Shown in pieces: positions 1-8,806 of a DNA stretch of 64,000 nt. The notes under the pieces are model-generated. The model did no database searches, was not told where the DNA came from, and saw nothing but the letters and a program-made list of their open reading frames with translations. Both the position numbers and the translations under genes were made by a program. Source of the stretch: Thermopolyspora sp040678635 (GTDB lineage: Bacteria > Actinomycetota > Actinomycetes > Streptosporangiales > Streptosporangiaceae); NCBI RefSeq assembly GCF_040678635.1, contig NZ_JBFATZ010000026.1, forward strand, positions 38,740-102,739, read 5' to 3'. How positions within the stretch are numbered: position 1 is the stretch's first letter; every line of letters begins with the position of its first letter.

Positions 1-481
1 GGATGACGAAGATGTCGACCCCGGCATCGATCACCGCCTTGTGGTGCTGGACGGTGCGCTGCGGCGACAGCCGGGCCGCGGTGGTGACGCCCGCCGCCCG
101 GATCTCCTCGATGCGGCGGCCGATCAGCTCGTCGCTGATCGGGGCGTTGTAGATCTCCTGCAGCCGCTTGGTCGCCGCCTCCTGGCTGAGCGTGGTGACC
201 TCTTCAAGCAGCGGCGTGGGGTCCTCGTACCGGGTCCACAGCCCTTCGAGGTCGAGGACGGCGAGCCCGCCCAGCCTGCCGATCTCGATCGCCGTGGGGG
301 GCGAGACCACGCTGTCCATCGGGCTGACCACGACGGGCAGGTCGAACCGGTAGGCGTCGATCTGCCAGCTGATCGACACCTCCTCGGGGTCGCGGGTACG
401 CCGGGACGGCACGATGCCGATCTCCCCCAGCGCGTACGCCCGCCGCCCGCTCTTGCCGCGCCCGATCTCCACCTGGCTCAT
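1..481 (-). CDS. guaB3: GuaB3, IMP dehydrogenase-related protein (N-terminal part; cut by window edge)
   Basis: This is the first ~160 residues of a GuaB-like TIM-barrel protein; the gene runs off the left edge. The reading frame opens at an ATG at 479-481, preceded on the minus strand by a GGAG box. It begins MSQVEIGRGKSGRRAY and holds the segment VVVSPMDSVVSP, the phosphate/NAD-binding region of the IMPDH fold. It has no sign of CBS domains where guaB has them, which is typical of the GuaB3 subfamily. It lies 72 bp downstream of guaB on the same strand, the usual actinobacterial order. GuaB3 proteins are related to IMP dehydrogenase/GMP reductase; the reaction cannot be settled from this part. 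Confidence 0.9.
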   Translation of the reverse strand, partial: MSQVEIGRGKSGRRAYALGEIGIVPSRRTRDPEEVSISWQIDAYRFDLPVVVSPMDSVVSPPTAIEIGRLGGLAVLDLEGLWTRYEDPTPLLEEVTTLSQEAATKRLQEIYNAPISDELIGRRIEEIRAAGVTTAARLSPQRTVQHHKAVIDAGVDIFVI

Positions 482-553
482 CGCTTTCGTTCTCCGATCA
501 CATCCAACACGCCTCCCACCACGCCTCACATCACCATGCCGCCGACGACACCG

Positions 554-2035
554 TCAGCGGCCGTGGTAGTTGGGGGCCTCGACCGTCATCTGGATGTCGT
601 GGGGGTGGCTCTCCTTCAGGCCGGCGGCCGTGATCGGCATGAGCTGACCGCGGGTGCGCAGGTCCTCGATCGTGCGCGAGCCGGTGTACCACATCGCCTG
701 GCGCAGCCCGCCGACGAGCTGGTGCGCCACGGCGGCGACGGGGCCGCGGTAGGGCACCTGGCCCTCGATGCCCTCGGGGATCAGCTTGTCCTCGGTGGCG
801 ATGTCGTTTTGGGAGTAGCGGTCCTTGCTGTAGGAGTTGCCGCCGCGCTCGCGGTTGCGCATCGCGCCGAGCGAGCCCATGCCCCGGTAGGACTTGAACT
901 GCTTGCCGTTGATGAAGATCAGCTCGCCGGGCGACTCCTCGCAGCCGGCGAGCAGGCTGCCGAGCATCACCGTGTCGGCGCCGGCCGCGATCGCCTTGGC
1001 GATGTCGCCGGAGTACTGCAGGCCGCCGTCGCCGATCACCGGCACGTTCGCCGGGCCGCAGGCGAGAGAGGCCTCGTGGATCGCGGTCACCTGGGGGGCG
1101 CCCACGCCGGCCACCACGCGGGTGGTGCAGATGGAGCCGGGGCCGACGCCGACCTTGACCGCGTCGACGCCCGCGTCCATCAGTGCCTGGGCCCCGGCGC
1201 GGGTGGCCACGTTGCCGCCGATCACCTCGACGGCGGAGTTGGCCTTGACCTTGGCGACCATGTCGCACAGGCCGCGGGAGTGGCCGTGCGCCACGTCCAC
1301 GACGATCACATCGACGCCCGCCTCGATGAGCGCCTTGCAGCGCTCGTCGGCGTCGCCCGCCACGCCGACCGCGGCCCCGACGACCAGGCGGCCGTCGGCG
1401 TCCTTGGTGGACAGCGGGTACTGCTCGCTCTTGGTGAAGTCCTTGACGGTGATCAGGCCGCGCAGCCGTCCGCCGTCGTCGACCAGCGGCAGCTTCTCCA
1501 CCTTGTTGGCGCGCAGCAGGCGGAAGGCCTCCTCGCGCGAGACGCCGACCGGGGCCGTCACCAGCGGCATCGTGGTCATCACCTCGCGGACCGGGCGGCT
1601 GTGGTCGGTCTCGAAGCGCATGTCCCGGTTGGTGACGATGCCGACGAGCACGCCGGTCGCGTCGATCACCGGAACCCCGGAGATGCGGTACTTGGCGCAC
1701 AGGGCCTCAACGTCAGCGAGGGTGTCGTCGGGGAAACAGGTGACCGGGTTGGTCACCATGCCCGCCTCGGACCGCTTGACGAGATCGACCTGCTGGGCCT
1801 GCTCCTCGACCGAGAGGTTGCGGTGCAGGATGCCGATGCCGCCCTGCCGGGCCATCGCGACCGCCATCCTGGCCTCGGTGACCGTGTCCATGGCCGCGGA
1901 GACGAGCGGGATGCGCAGGGTGATGCCGCGCGACAGCCGGGTGGTGGTGTCGGCCTCGCCCGGCTGCAGATCGGAATAGGCCGGGACGAGCAGCACGTCG
2001 TCGAACGTGAGCCCCGGCTCGGTGAACCTGGCCAT
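554..2035 (-). CDS. guaB: IMP dehydrogenase
   Basis: Oxidises IMP to XMP with NAD+, the committed step of GTP synthesis, in the cytoplasm. The 493-residue product has the full architecture: barrel N-terminus with SAAMDTVTE near residue 48, a CBS pair at about 92-203, the catalytic loop GPGSICTTR with the active Cys near 303, and the flap GMGSLGAM followed by RERGGNSYSKDRY. An in-frame TTG lies two codons upstream, but the Shine-Dalgarno run AGGGGG would abut it, while it sits 6 nt from the ATG at 2033-2035, so the ATG is chosen. guaB3 follows. No clear promoter could be picked in the long upstream gap. Confidence 0.97.
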   Translation of the reverse strand: MARFTEPGLTFDDVLLVPAYSDLQPGEADTTTRLSRGITLRIPLVSAAMDTVTEARMAVAMARQGGIGILHRNLSVEEQAQQVDLVKRSEAGMVTNPVTCFPDDTLADVEALCAKYRISGVPVIDATGVLVGIVTNRDMRFETDHSRPVREVMTTMPLVTAPVGVSREEAFRLLRANKVEKLPLVDDGGRLRGLITVKDFTKSEQYPLSTKDADGRLVVGAAVGVAGDADERCKALIEAGVDVIVVDVAHGHSRGLCDMVAKVKANSAVEVIGGNVATRAGAQALMDAGVDAVKVGVGPGSICTTRVVAGVGAPQVTAIHEASLACGPANVPVIGDGGLQYSGDIAKAIAAGADTVMLGSLLAGCEESPGELIFINGKQFKSYRGMGSLGAMRNRERGGNSYSKDRYSQNDIATEDKLIPEGIEGQVPYRGPVAAVAHQLVGGLRQAMWYTGSRTIEDLRTRGQLMPITAAGLKESHPHDIQMTVEAPNYHGR

Positions 2036-3048
2036 CCGCAACCCCCTAGTGCCGTGATCGGGCCGCCGCGCCCCTCGGCTCAGTTTATCGGCCCGTCACC
2101 GAGCGCCTCACCGGCGCGCGGACGGGCGTCCGCCGGGCCGCCGCGTCCATGAGCAGGACCGAAATATCGCCGAAACATGCGGCATGCCCGCGTCGGGTGG
2201 CGGCGTGCCGCGCCGAGGGCGGCGGCGGGGCCGGGGCGCGCGGCCGGACCGGGGCGTGCGTGGGGACGGGCGGGGGGCGCGGGGGATCCGGCAATTCACG
2301 CTTCGGCCATTGGCTTGCGGTGCCGTCCGCGAGCGATCGGGAAAGCAATGCCCCCGGGGCCGAATATGTGGCGCCAAACAACTTTCACGCGGGATGCTGG
2401 GATTTATCCGGAAAACCCTTGCCCGACCGCGGGCGACGCCCGTTGATACCGGTTGATACCCGTTGACCGCAATTGGCTGCGGGAAGGAAAGGCCGCCCGG
2501 CCGCGAAGAGCATGGCGTGTCCGCCGTATGGCCGTCTTGACTCGGCCGCCGATTCCCTACCCGGCGGCCATGAAAGACGCGTGCGCCGGACGGTCGCCTC
2601 TCGTCGCCGAGCGGCACGACGGCCCGCCGGACGCGCATCGGATTTTCCGTCACGAAGCGCTATATGTCTATCACAGTACGCGAGTTCGTCAAGTCGGGGC
2701 GGGGTGGCTCGTGGGCGCCCTCGACATCCATGAACATCCATAAGAGCACGACAAGCCCTGCGGGGCCGCACTCCACCCGCCCGGTCTCGCCGTGCTCGCG
2801 CGTACGCCCCCAGCGGCGCACCGGAGCCGCGGGACCCTCGCGCGTGGCGCTCATTCGCCGCCCGATTTCGCGCAATTGCGCGGCGAACCAAACAAAGCGG
2901 CAATGCGGTGTGAAGGACGGATCGACGGTACGTGATCAATGGGATATACGACTATAAGGGCCGGGCATGAAATGTTCACCAGTATCGTGTTCAGTCGATT
3001 ACCTTCCGCAATCGACGCATCAATGTGACCAATCCGTAGCCGTCCGAT
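2036..3048. other. Gene-free 1 kb between guaB and the divergent sigma-factor gene
   Basis: Open frames here have no recognisable domain, no convincing ribosome site and composition like out-of-frame GC-rich DNA, so no gene is called. It must hold the promoters of guaB (leftward) and of the sigma gene (rightward). A short tandem repeat of about 10 bp (cgttgatacc, ggttgatacc, cgttgaccgc) lies at 2441-2470. An AT-rich stretch with TATAAG near 2952 could be a -10 element for the sigma gene. Nothing else stands out. Confidence 0.5.
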
Positions 3049-3705
3049 ATGACGACATCCACGATCGTGGCAGGCATCATGCCTAACGTGACCGAGGGAT
3101 GCGTCGCCGACGCCGTAACAGGGGTGAGGCTTGCGACGAGATCGGATGAGTCCGACCTCAGGGAACTGACAAGCCTTGCCGTACAGGGGGATCGCACAGC
3201 GATCGAATCGTTGCTCGGGCAGCTTCGCCCGATGGTCGTGCGCTACTGCAGGGCACGCTTGGGGAGGGTTTCCGGTCACTACCACATCGCGGACGACGTG
3301 GCGCAGGAGGTCTGCATCGCCGTCCTGTCCGCGTTGCCGCGTTACCGTGACATCGGCCGTCCCTTCGCGTCGTTCGTGTTCGGCATCGCGTCGCACAAGG
3401 TCGCCGACGCGTTGCGCAGCTCCGTGCGCTCGGCCGTGCCCACACAGGACCTTCCCGACGGGCCCGACGAGGGGCCCGGACCGGAGGAGACCGTCGTGCG
3501 CCACACCGAGGCCGCGCAGGCGCGCGAGCTCCTCTCCCGGCTTCCCGACACCCAACGCGAACTGCTCATTCTGCGGGTGGTGTCGGGGCTGTCGGCCGAG
3601 GAGACCGGTAATGTGTTGGGTATGTCAGCAGGCGCGGTACGGGTCGCGCAGCATCGGGCACTGGCCCGGTTGCGGGAGTTGGCCGACCTTGAGTCGATTG
3701 CGTGA
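3049..3705 (+). CDS. shbA: ECF-type RNA polymerase sigma factor, ShbA/SigD group
   Basis: Sigma-70 family factor of about 218 residues. Region 2 spans roughly 48-115 (DDVAQEVCIAVLSALPRY, then FVFGIASHKVADALR). Region 4 spans about 158-212 (LSRLPDTQRELLILRVVSGLS and the helix-turn-helix ending AVRVAQHRALARLREL). Position next to guaB/guaB3 and opposite a DUF5319 gene matches sigD of mycobacteria and shbA of Streptomyces. In Streptomyces ShbA drives the principal sigma gene hrdB, so a housekeeping role is likely here by inference. The start is uncertain: the ATG at 3049 has no Shine-Dalgarno, while an ATG at 3079 has GGCAGG just upstream and would give 208 residues. Confidence 0.85.
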   Translation: MTTSTIVAGIMPNVTEGCVADAVTGVRLATRSDESDLRELTSLAVQGDRTAIESLLGQLRPMVVRYCRARLGRVSGHYHIADDVAQEVCIAVLSALPRYRDIGRPFASFVFGIASHKVADALRSSVRSAVPTQDLPDGPDEGPGPEETVVRHTEAAQARELLSRLPDTQRELLILRVVSGLSAEETGNVLGMSAGAVRVAQHRALARLRELADLESIA

Positions 3706-3707
3706 CC

Positions 3708-3947
3708 ATGAGCAGGGATCCGCTGTTCGGCAGGGCCTACGGGGCCCGACGTGACCCGCACGGGCCGAAGCCGGAGGACGCCGAGGTGCTCAGGACCGAC
3801 AGGCTCCTGAGCATGCTCGCCCGCCGGGAGCACGGCCCGTGGGGCGCGGGCGCCAGGACCGGCGACGCGGCCATCCGGCTGCTCACCGCCCTGGTCAACG
3901 ACGTCGATCAGCGGCTTTCCTCGGTGTCGATCACGCCGTCGACGTAG
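3708..3947 (+). CDS. Small protein resembling the sigma-binding part of anti-sigma factor RsdA
   Basis: A 79-residue cytoplasmic protein starting 2 nt after the sigma stop codon, so very likely co-translated with it. The segment LRTDRLLSMLARREHG followed by DAAIRLLTALVNDVD resembles the pattern of the SigD-binding N-terminus of RsdA-type anti-sigma factors (acidic/Leu helix, gap, second helix ending in DVD). Unlike mycobacterial RsdA it has no membrane segment or outer domain; the frame ends inside the convergent DUF5319 gene, overlapping its 3' end by 40 bp. The identification rests on context and a short pattern, so it could also be an unrelated small protein. A GTG at 3702 is an alternative start. 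Confidence 0.6.
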   Translation: MSRDPLFGRAYGARRDPHGPKPEDAEVLRTDRLLSMLARREHGPWGAGARTGDAAIRLLTALVNDVDQRLSSVSITPST

Positions 3948-4306
3948 CCGCGGGCGTAATCCCAGCTCACATAGTCCGCCGGATCGGGCTGAAAGGCCGG
4001 CTCGTGAACCTGTGGCCGGCCTTCTTGGATCATCTGCCGCAAATTGCCGCGCAGCAGATCCCAGTCGAAGTAGTGCTGCTCTCCGCACTCCGGGCACTCC
4101 AGCACCAAACCGAGGACCCCTTGCGGCTCCAGCAGGGAACGGAAGACCTCCACGTCGGCGAGGTCGCTGAGGGCCTCCTGCCGTTCCGAGCTGCTCAGCG
4201 GATCGGCGTTCTCGGCTTCGCCGAGCGCGGCGGCGGGATCGTTCGGGTCATCCGCGAACGGATCGCGGGGGACGTCTTCCAGCACGGATCCCACCCTATG
4301 ACGCAT
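3908..4306 (-). CDS. DUF5319 family protein
   Basis: Soluble 132-residue acidic protein of unknown function. It has the motif VLECPECGEQHYFDWDLL, with a CxxC pair near residue 86 that may bind metal, followed by a conserved-looking tail YVSWDYARGYVDGVID. Members of this family sit opposite sigD and close to guaB2 in mycobacteria, and the arrangement here is the same. The ATG at 4304-4306 gives a length like the family; 12 further in-frame residues upstream lack a good ribosome site. Its 3' end overlaps the small gene after the sigma factor tail to tail. Confidence 0.8.
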   Translation of the reverse strand: MRHRVGSVLEDVPRDPFADDPNDPAAALGEAENADPLSSSERQEALSDLADVEVFRSLLEPQGVLGLVLECPECGEQHYFDWDLLRGNLRQMIQEGRPQVHEPAFQPDPADYVSWDYARGYVDGVIDTEESR

Positions 4307-4354
4307 GCACCGGGTCTCGTCGAGTGCTATCGCCGACCGCATTGATCGATGAAG

Positions 4355-4383
4355 TTGGACATGGAGGCGGCGAATGCCATACT
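4355..4383 (+). promoter_or_regulatory. Candidate promoter for the secreted acidic peptide
   Basis: TTGGAC and CATACT separated by exactly 17 nt, about 90 nt upstream of the ATG at 4474. Confidence 0.4.
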
Positions 4384-4473
4384 AATTCGCGCACGCACGG
4401 TAATTATCCGGTCGCGGATTGTTGCCGATGCCGCTTCCGTATCGGGGCTTTTCAGCTTTTCAGGGGGAAACAG

Positions 4474-4674
4474 ATGCTCCGCCGTCTTCTCATCGCCTCG
4501 GCCTGTGCCGGGGCCGTATTCCTGACTCCGGTCGCCGTCCAGGCCGACTCGCCCGAGCCGACCGACTCGCATTGGCTCGTCGATCTGACGGGCCCCGACT
4601 CGGATGAATCGGACGATCGGCCGAGCGACCCGATCAGCAGGCTCCTCGGAAGGCTGCTCGGCAGCTTCGGCTAG
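4474..4674 (+). CDS. Small secreted acidic peptide, unknown function
   Basis: A 66-residue precursor. Residues 1-24 form a clear Sec signal (MLRRLLIASACAGAVF, cleavage after VQA), leaving a ~42-residue acidic peptide rich in Asp, Ser and Pro (SPEPTDSHWLVDLTGPDSD) that ends in a short amphipathic segment, ISRLLGRLLGSFG. It has no cysteine in the mature part, so it is not part of the mini-protein family at 8.8-10.9 kb. The ATG is set by the ribosome site AGGGGGA 7 nt upstream; the longer open frame upstream shows no signal sequence. No family is recognised. A stem-loop follows the stop. Confidence 0.75.
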   Translation: MLRRLLIASACAGAVFLTPVAVQADSPEPTDSHWLVDLTGPDSDESDDRPSDPISRLLGRLLGSFG

Positions 4675-4687
4675 GGCGGGATGCGGC

Positions 4688-4714
4688 GGAGCGGCCGGCC
4701 CGCGCGGCCGCTCC
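4688..4714 (+). terminator. Stem-loop after the secreted peptide gene
   Basis: Perfect 10-bp stem (ggagcggccg / cggccgctcc) with a 7-nt loop, 13 nt after the stop codon; no T-run follows. Confidence 0.55.
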
Positions 4715-4717
4715 CGG

Positions 4718-4806
4718 CTCACGTGGGGCGCTCACCCGGGCGCTCAACCCGGGGCACTCAACCCGGGCTCACATGGGGCACTCACATGGGGCGCTCACAT
4801 GGGCCG
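4718..4806. repeat. Degenerate 11-14 bp tandem repeat, seven units
   Basis: Units begin ctcac or ctcaa and end near ggggca/ggggcg: ctcacgtggggcg, ctcacccgggcg, ctcaacccggggca, ctcaacccggg, then three copies of ctcacatggggca-like sequence. The last unit supplies the stop codon and final codons of the convergent regulator gene. Confidence 0.8.
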
Positions 4807-5832
4807 ATGGCTCCCGCCGCAGACGCTCAGCCACCCCCGGCGCGTCGCCTCGACTCCCGCGTGGAAGCGCGAGCGGGCGCCCAGCTCGGCCATCGCCTCG
4901 GCGAACCTGCTGCGGACGGTCCGCACGCAGACGCCGAGGTGCCGGGCGATCATCTCATCCGACATCCCCTGGGCCGCCAGCCGCAGGACCCGGACCACCC
5001 CGTCCTTGCGTTCGGGCCGCGACAGCGGCACGGCCCTCGCCCACAGCTCCTCGAACAACGCCCGCAGCACGGACACCATCAGCGGGGAGCGCACCAGGCA
5101 GAAGTGGTACGCGCTGTCGGGCAGGTTGCCTCCCCACTGCACGGGCAGCCACGCCGCGTCGTCGCCGATCGCCACATACCAGCTCGGCAGCCGGTCGAGG
5201 GTCCGGATCCGGGCCCGCGCGTCGGTGAGCCGGGTGAGCAGGTCGTGCGCGCCCGGCAGGGTCACCGTGCAGACCGGCAGGATCACCCGGGAGGAGATCA
5301 CCCCCTCGCGCTGGGCGCGCACCCACTCGTCGGCGTACTTGTGCGCCAGGTCGTGCACGGTCCGGTGGTCGGGGATCACCGAGATCAGATCCGCGGGCGG
5401 CCGCGCCATCGCGACCTCGGACATGGTGGCGCGCAGCGCGTCCGCGCCGCTGATCAGATCGACCGCGAGCCGTGCGCCGTGGTAGTCCTGCCCGGCGTCG
5501 TGGTGCCGGGCCAGCATGCGCACCGAGGCCAGCAGCTCGTCGATCCGGCGGCTCTCCGCGGCGATCCGGTCCAGGCGGGGGGCGATCAGGCGGCCGAGCG
5601 CGGCGGCCGGATGGCGGGCGAGGTAGCGACCGTTGCAGTCCTCGACGATGCCGAGCCGTACCAGGGTCCGCAGGTCCGGCTCGACGCGGCCCTCGGGCCG
5701 GTCCACCGCCTCGGCCACCTCGGCCGCGCACGCCAGGCGCAGGCGCAGCAACGCGATGTAGACGGCGGCCTGGGACGCGGTCAGGCCGAGAGGCTGCAGC
5801 AGGTCCTCGATCATTTGGGTCTGGGGGCGCAT
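4795..5832 (-). CDS. Transcriptional regulator with TrmB-like N-terminus and LuxR-type C-terminus
   Basis: Cytoplasmic DNA-binding protein of 345 residues. The first ~75 residues (LGLTASQAAVYIALLRLRLACAAEVAEAV) look like a TrmB/winged-helix domain. The middle ~190 residues resemble the ligand/phospholipase-D-like middle part of such regulators. Residues ~278-335 form a LuxR helix-turn-helix (LRLAAQGMSDEMIARHLGV then RTVRSRFAEAMAELGARSR). This domain order is frequent in actinomycete orphan regulators; the effector and targets are unknown. The ATG at 5830-5832 has GGAG 6 nt upstream, better than a TTG four codons earlier. The 3' end lies in a tandem repeat. Confidence 0.82.
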   Translation of the reverse strand: MRPQTQMIEDLLQPLGLTASQAAVYIALLRLRLACAAEVAEAVDRPEGRVEPDLRTLVRLGIVEDCNGRYLARHPAAALGRLIAPRLDRIAAESRRIDELLASVRMLARHHDAGQDYHGARLAVDLISGADALRATMSEVAMARPPADLISVIPDHRTVHDLAHKYADEWVRAQREGVISSRVILPVCTVTLPGAHDLLTRLTDARARIRTLDRLPSWYVAIGDDAAWLPVQWGGNLPDSAYHFCLVRSPLMVSVLRALFEELWARAVPLSRPERKDGVVRVLRLAAQGMSDEMIARHLGVCVRTVRSRFAEAMAELGARSRFHAGVEATRRGWLSVCGGSHRPM

Positions 5833-6104
5833 GACCGACTCCAAGTGTCACAGAGAGTGTCGTGAGAGTAACTCGACTTCTCCCTCTTGTCCGCCGGTCC
5901 CCGCCTTTGTGAGCGATCGGATACAGGTTGCTGCATCTGCACCTTCTCACCTTGCGGGCAAAGCATCGACACGTGGAGCATTACGGTACGTGGCGACGAA
6001 TGCACGCTCGGCGGTCATTCGAGCGCGGAGGGGGTCTTATGGCCGCCGGACCGCGGCCTTGTCGTCACCACAGGGGGATCGGACGCGTCCGTCGTCCGGT
6101 CCCC
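5833..6104. other. Non-coding region upstream of the TrmB/LuxR regulator
   Basis: No supported gene. It must carry the leftward promoter of the regulator; no convincing -35/-10 pair was found. The tandem repeat and the groEL terminator follow to the right. Confidence 0.5.
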
Positions 6105-6186
6105 CACGTTCGTGAAAACACGTCCGTGAACATGTCTGTGCAACACGCCTGCGAAGGCACGCCTGCGAAACACGTCTGTCAAAAGA
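6105..6186. repeat. Degenerate 12-16 bp tandem repeat downstream of groEL
   Basis: Six units anchored on cacgt: cacgttcgtgaaaa, cacgtccgtgaa, catgtctgtgcaa, cacgcctgcgaagg, cacgcctgcgaaa, cacgtctgtcaaaaga. It abuts the groEL terminator stem. Confidence 0.7.
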
Positions 6187-6225
6187 CACACGGCTCGCAC
6201 CCCATCCAGGGGCGCGAGCCGTGTG
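6187..6225 (-). terminator. Rho-independent terminator of groEL
   Basis: Perfect 12-bp stem (cacacggctcgc / gcgagccgtgtg) with a 15-nt loop; on the minus strand it is followed by TCTTTTGAC, a short T-run. It lies 44 nt beyond the groEL stop. Confidence 0.8.
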
Positions 6226-6268
6226 CGATAAGGCGCTCTGGTCGTGCGCTCGCTCAGCGGGCGCTCGC

Positions 6269-7894
<1,626 letters not shown>

Positions 7895-7952
7895 TAAGCA
7901 CTCCTATTCGTTGCGACGCTCCACGTCGCGTTCGAGCGGCTTGAGCGCATCA

Positions 7953-7978
7953 GAGCCCCGGGCGTTGGCCCGGGGCTC
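7953..7978 (-). terminator. Strong hairpin in the groES-groEL spacer (attenuator or processing site)
   Basis: Perfect 11-bp stem gagccccgggc / gcccggggctc with a 4-nt loop and no T-run. Its position between two co-transcribed genes suggests partial termination or mRNA processing rather than a full stop. Confidence 0.6.
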
Positions 7979-8009
7979 GACACGTCATCGCGATATGGCT
8001 CGGCGAGCT

Positions 8010-8321
8010 TTACTTCTCGATGATGGCGAGCACGTCGCGGGCGGAGAGCACGAGGTACTCCTCGCCGCCGTACTTCACCTCGGTGCCGCCGTACTTGCTG
8101 TACAGGACGATGTCGCCCTCGGAGACGTCGAGCGGGATGCGCTTTTCGCCATCCTCGTCCCAGTTGCCCGGGCCCACCGCGAGCACCTTGCCCTCCTGGG
8201 GCTTCTCCTTGGCCGTGTCAGGGATGACCAGCCCGGAGGCGGTCGTCTGCTCGGCCTCGAGCGGCTGGACCACGATGCGGTCCCCGAGCGGCTTAACCGG
8301 AACCTTGGTGGCGGTCGTCAC
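8010..8321 (-). CDS. groES: Co-chaperonin GroES
   Basis: The 103-residue lid of the GroEL chamber. It has the standard features KPLGDRIVVQPLEAE, the mobile-loop region EQTTASGLVIPDTAKEK, the segment VGPGNWDEDGEKR and the ending VLSARDVLAIIEK. The start is a GTG at 8319-8321 with GGGGAGG 7 nt upstream. It is the first gene of the groESL operon; promoter and CIRCE operator lie 92-153 nt upstream. Confidence 0.97.
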   Translation of the reverse strand: MTTATKVPVKPLGDRIVVQPLEAEQTTASGLVIPDTAKEKPQEGKVLAVGPGNWDEDGEKRIPLDVSEGDIVLYSKYGGTEVKYGGEEYLVLSARDVLAIIEK

Positions 8322-8412
8322 GATCGGACCTCCCCTTCAGATTGCGTCGTTGAGCTGAAGAGGCGACCAGCCGGCCTGCCGTCGCGGGTGTCAGACCTGC
8401 CTCGTCGCTTGG

Positions 8413-8439
8413 TTGGCACTCTCACGTCGAGAGTGCCAA
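8413..8439 (-). promoter_or_regulatory. CIRCE operator (HrcA site) of groESL
   Basis: TTGGCACTC-N9-GAGTGCCAA, a perfect 9-9-9 inverted repeat matching the CIRCE consensus. It lies just downstream of the -10 element, as expected for HrcA heat-shock repression. Confidence 0.96.
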
Positions 8440-8445
8440 CACGAA

Positions 8446-8474
8446 ACAGTATGCAAGCGGCTCAGCACAGTCAA
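8446..8474 (-). promoter_or_regulatory. groESL promoter
   Basis: On the minus strand TTGACT, 17 nt, TACTGT: a housekeeping-type promoter directly upstream of CIRCE, so HrcA binding would cover the transcription start. Confidence 0.85.
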
Positions 8475-8715
8475 CACGAACCCGCCACGCAGGTCAGGAA
8501 GCATGATCAGCTTTGCTCGGGCCGAGCTCCGCACGGCGGGGACGGGGCCGGAGGCGGGCGCGAGCGGTCCTCACCGAGTCCCGCTGGAGTCTTTGTCCTC
8601 GACGGGGGTTCGCCAGACGGATATCGCGTACAACGCGAAAAACGTCATCCCAAAAGTCCATTTTTGCGGCATTCATCCACTTGTGCATGCTTAGCATTTC
8701 TTTACAGCCATTCGC

Positions 8716-8745
8716 TTGCCATTCGAGCGAAGTGCGATGTCTACT
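8716..8745 (+). promoter_or_regulatory. Promoter of mini secreted protein 1
   Basis: TTGCCA, 18 nt, TCTACT, about 60 nt before the start codon. A T-rich box TTTCTTTAC (8697-8705) lies just upstream. The same -35/-10 pattern precedes the three paralogs. The rest of the 485-bp gap (8322-8806) holds the groESL control region and nothing else recognised. Confidence 0.6.
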
Positions 8746-8806
8746 GATACCGCTCAGACTTCATGAAGGAATGGGCCACAGCAATCAGAACACTCAGGGG
8801 AAAGAA

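Noticed and set aside
41..2152. Very long plus-strand open frame opposite guaB/guaB3
   Set aside because: Antisense shadow of high-GC coding DNA; the opposite strand encodes complete, well-conserved GuaB.
2385..2939. 184-residue minus-strand open frame upstream of guaB
   Set aside because: Arg/Ala-rich out-of-frame composition, no domain, no ribosome site.
4718..4806. CRISPR-like array
   Set aside because: Units are 11-14 bp, directly adjoining and degenerate, with no spacers; no cas genes in the window.
7911..7946. Possible fourth copy of the interspersed repeat in the groES-groEL spacer (ttgcgacgctccacgtcgcg)
   Set aside because: A small stem gcgacg/cgtcgc is shared, but similarity is short and breaks after ~30 bp; it may be chance in GC-rich DNA.
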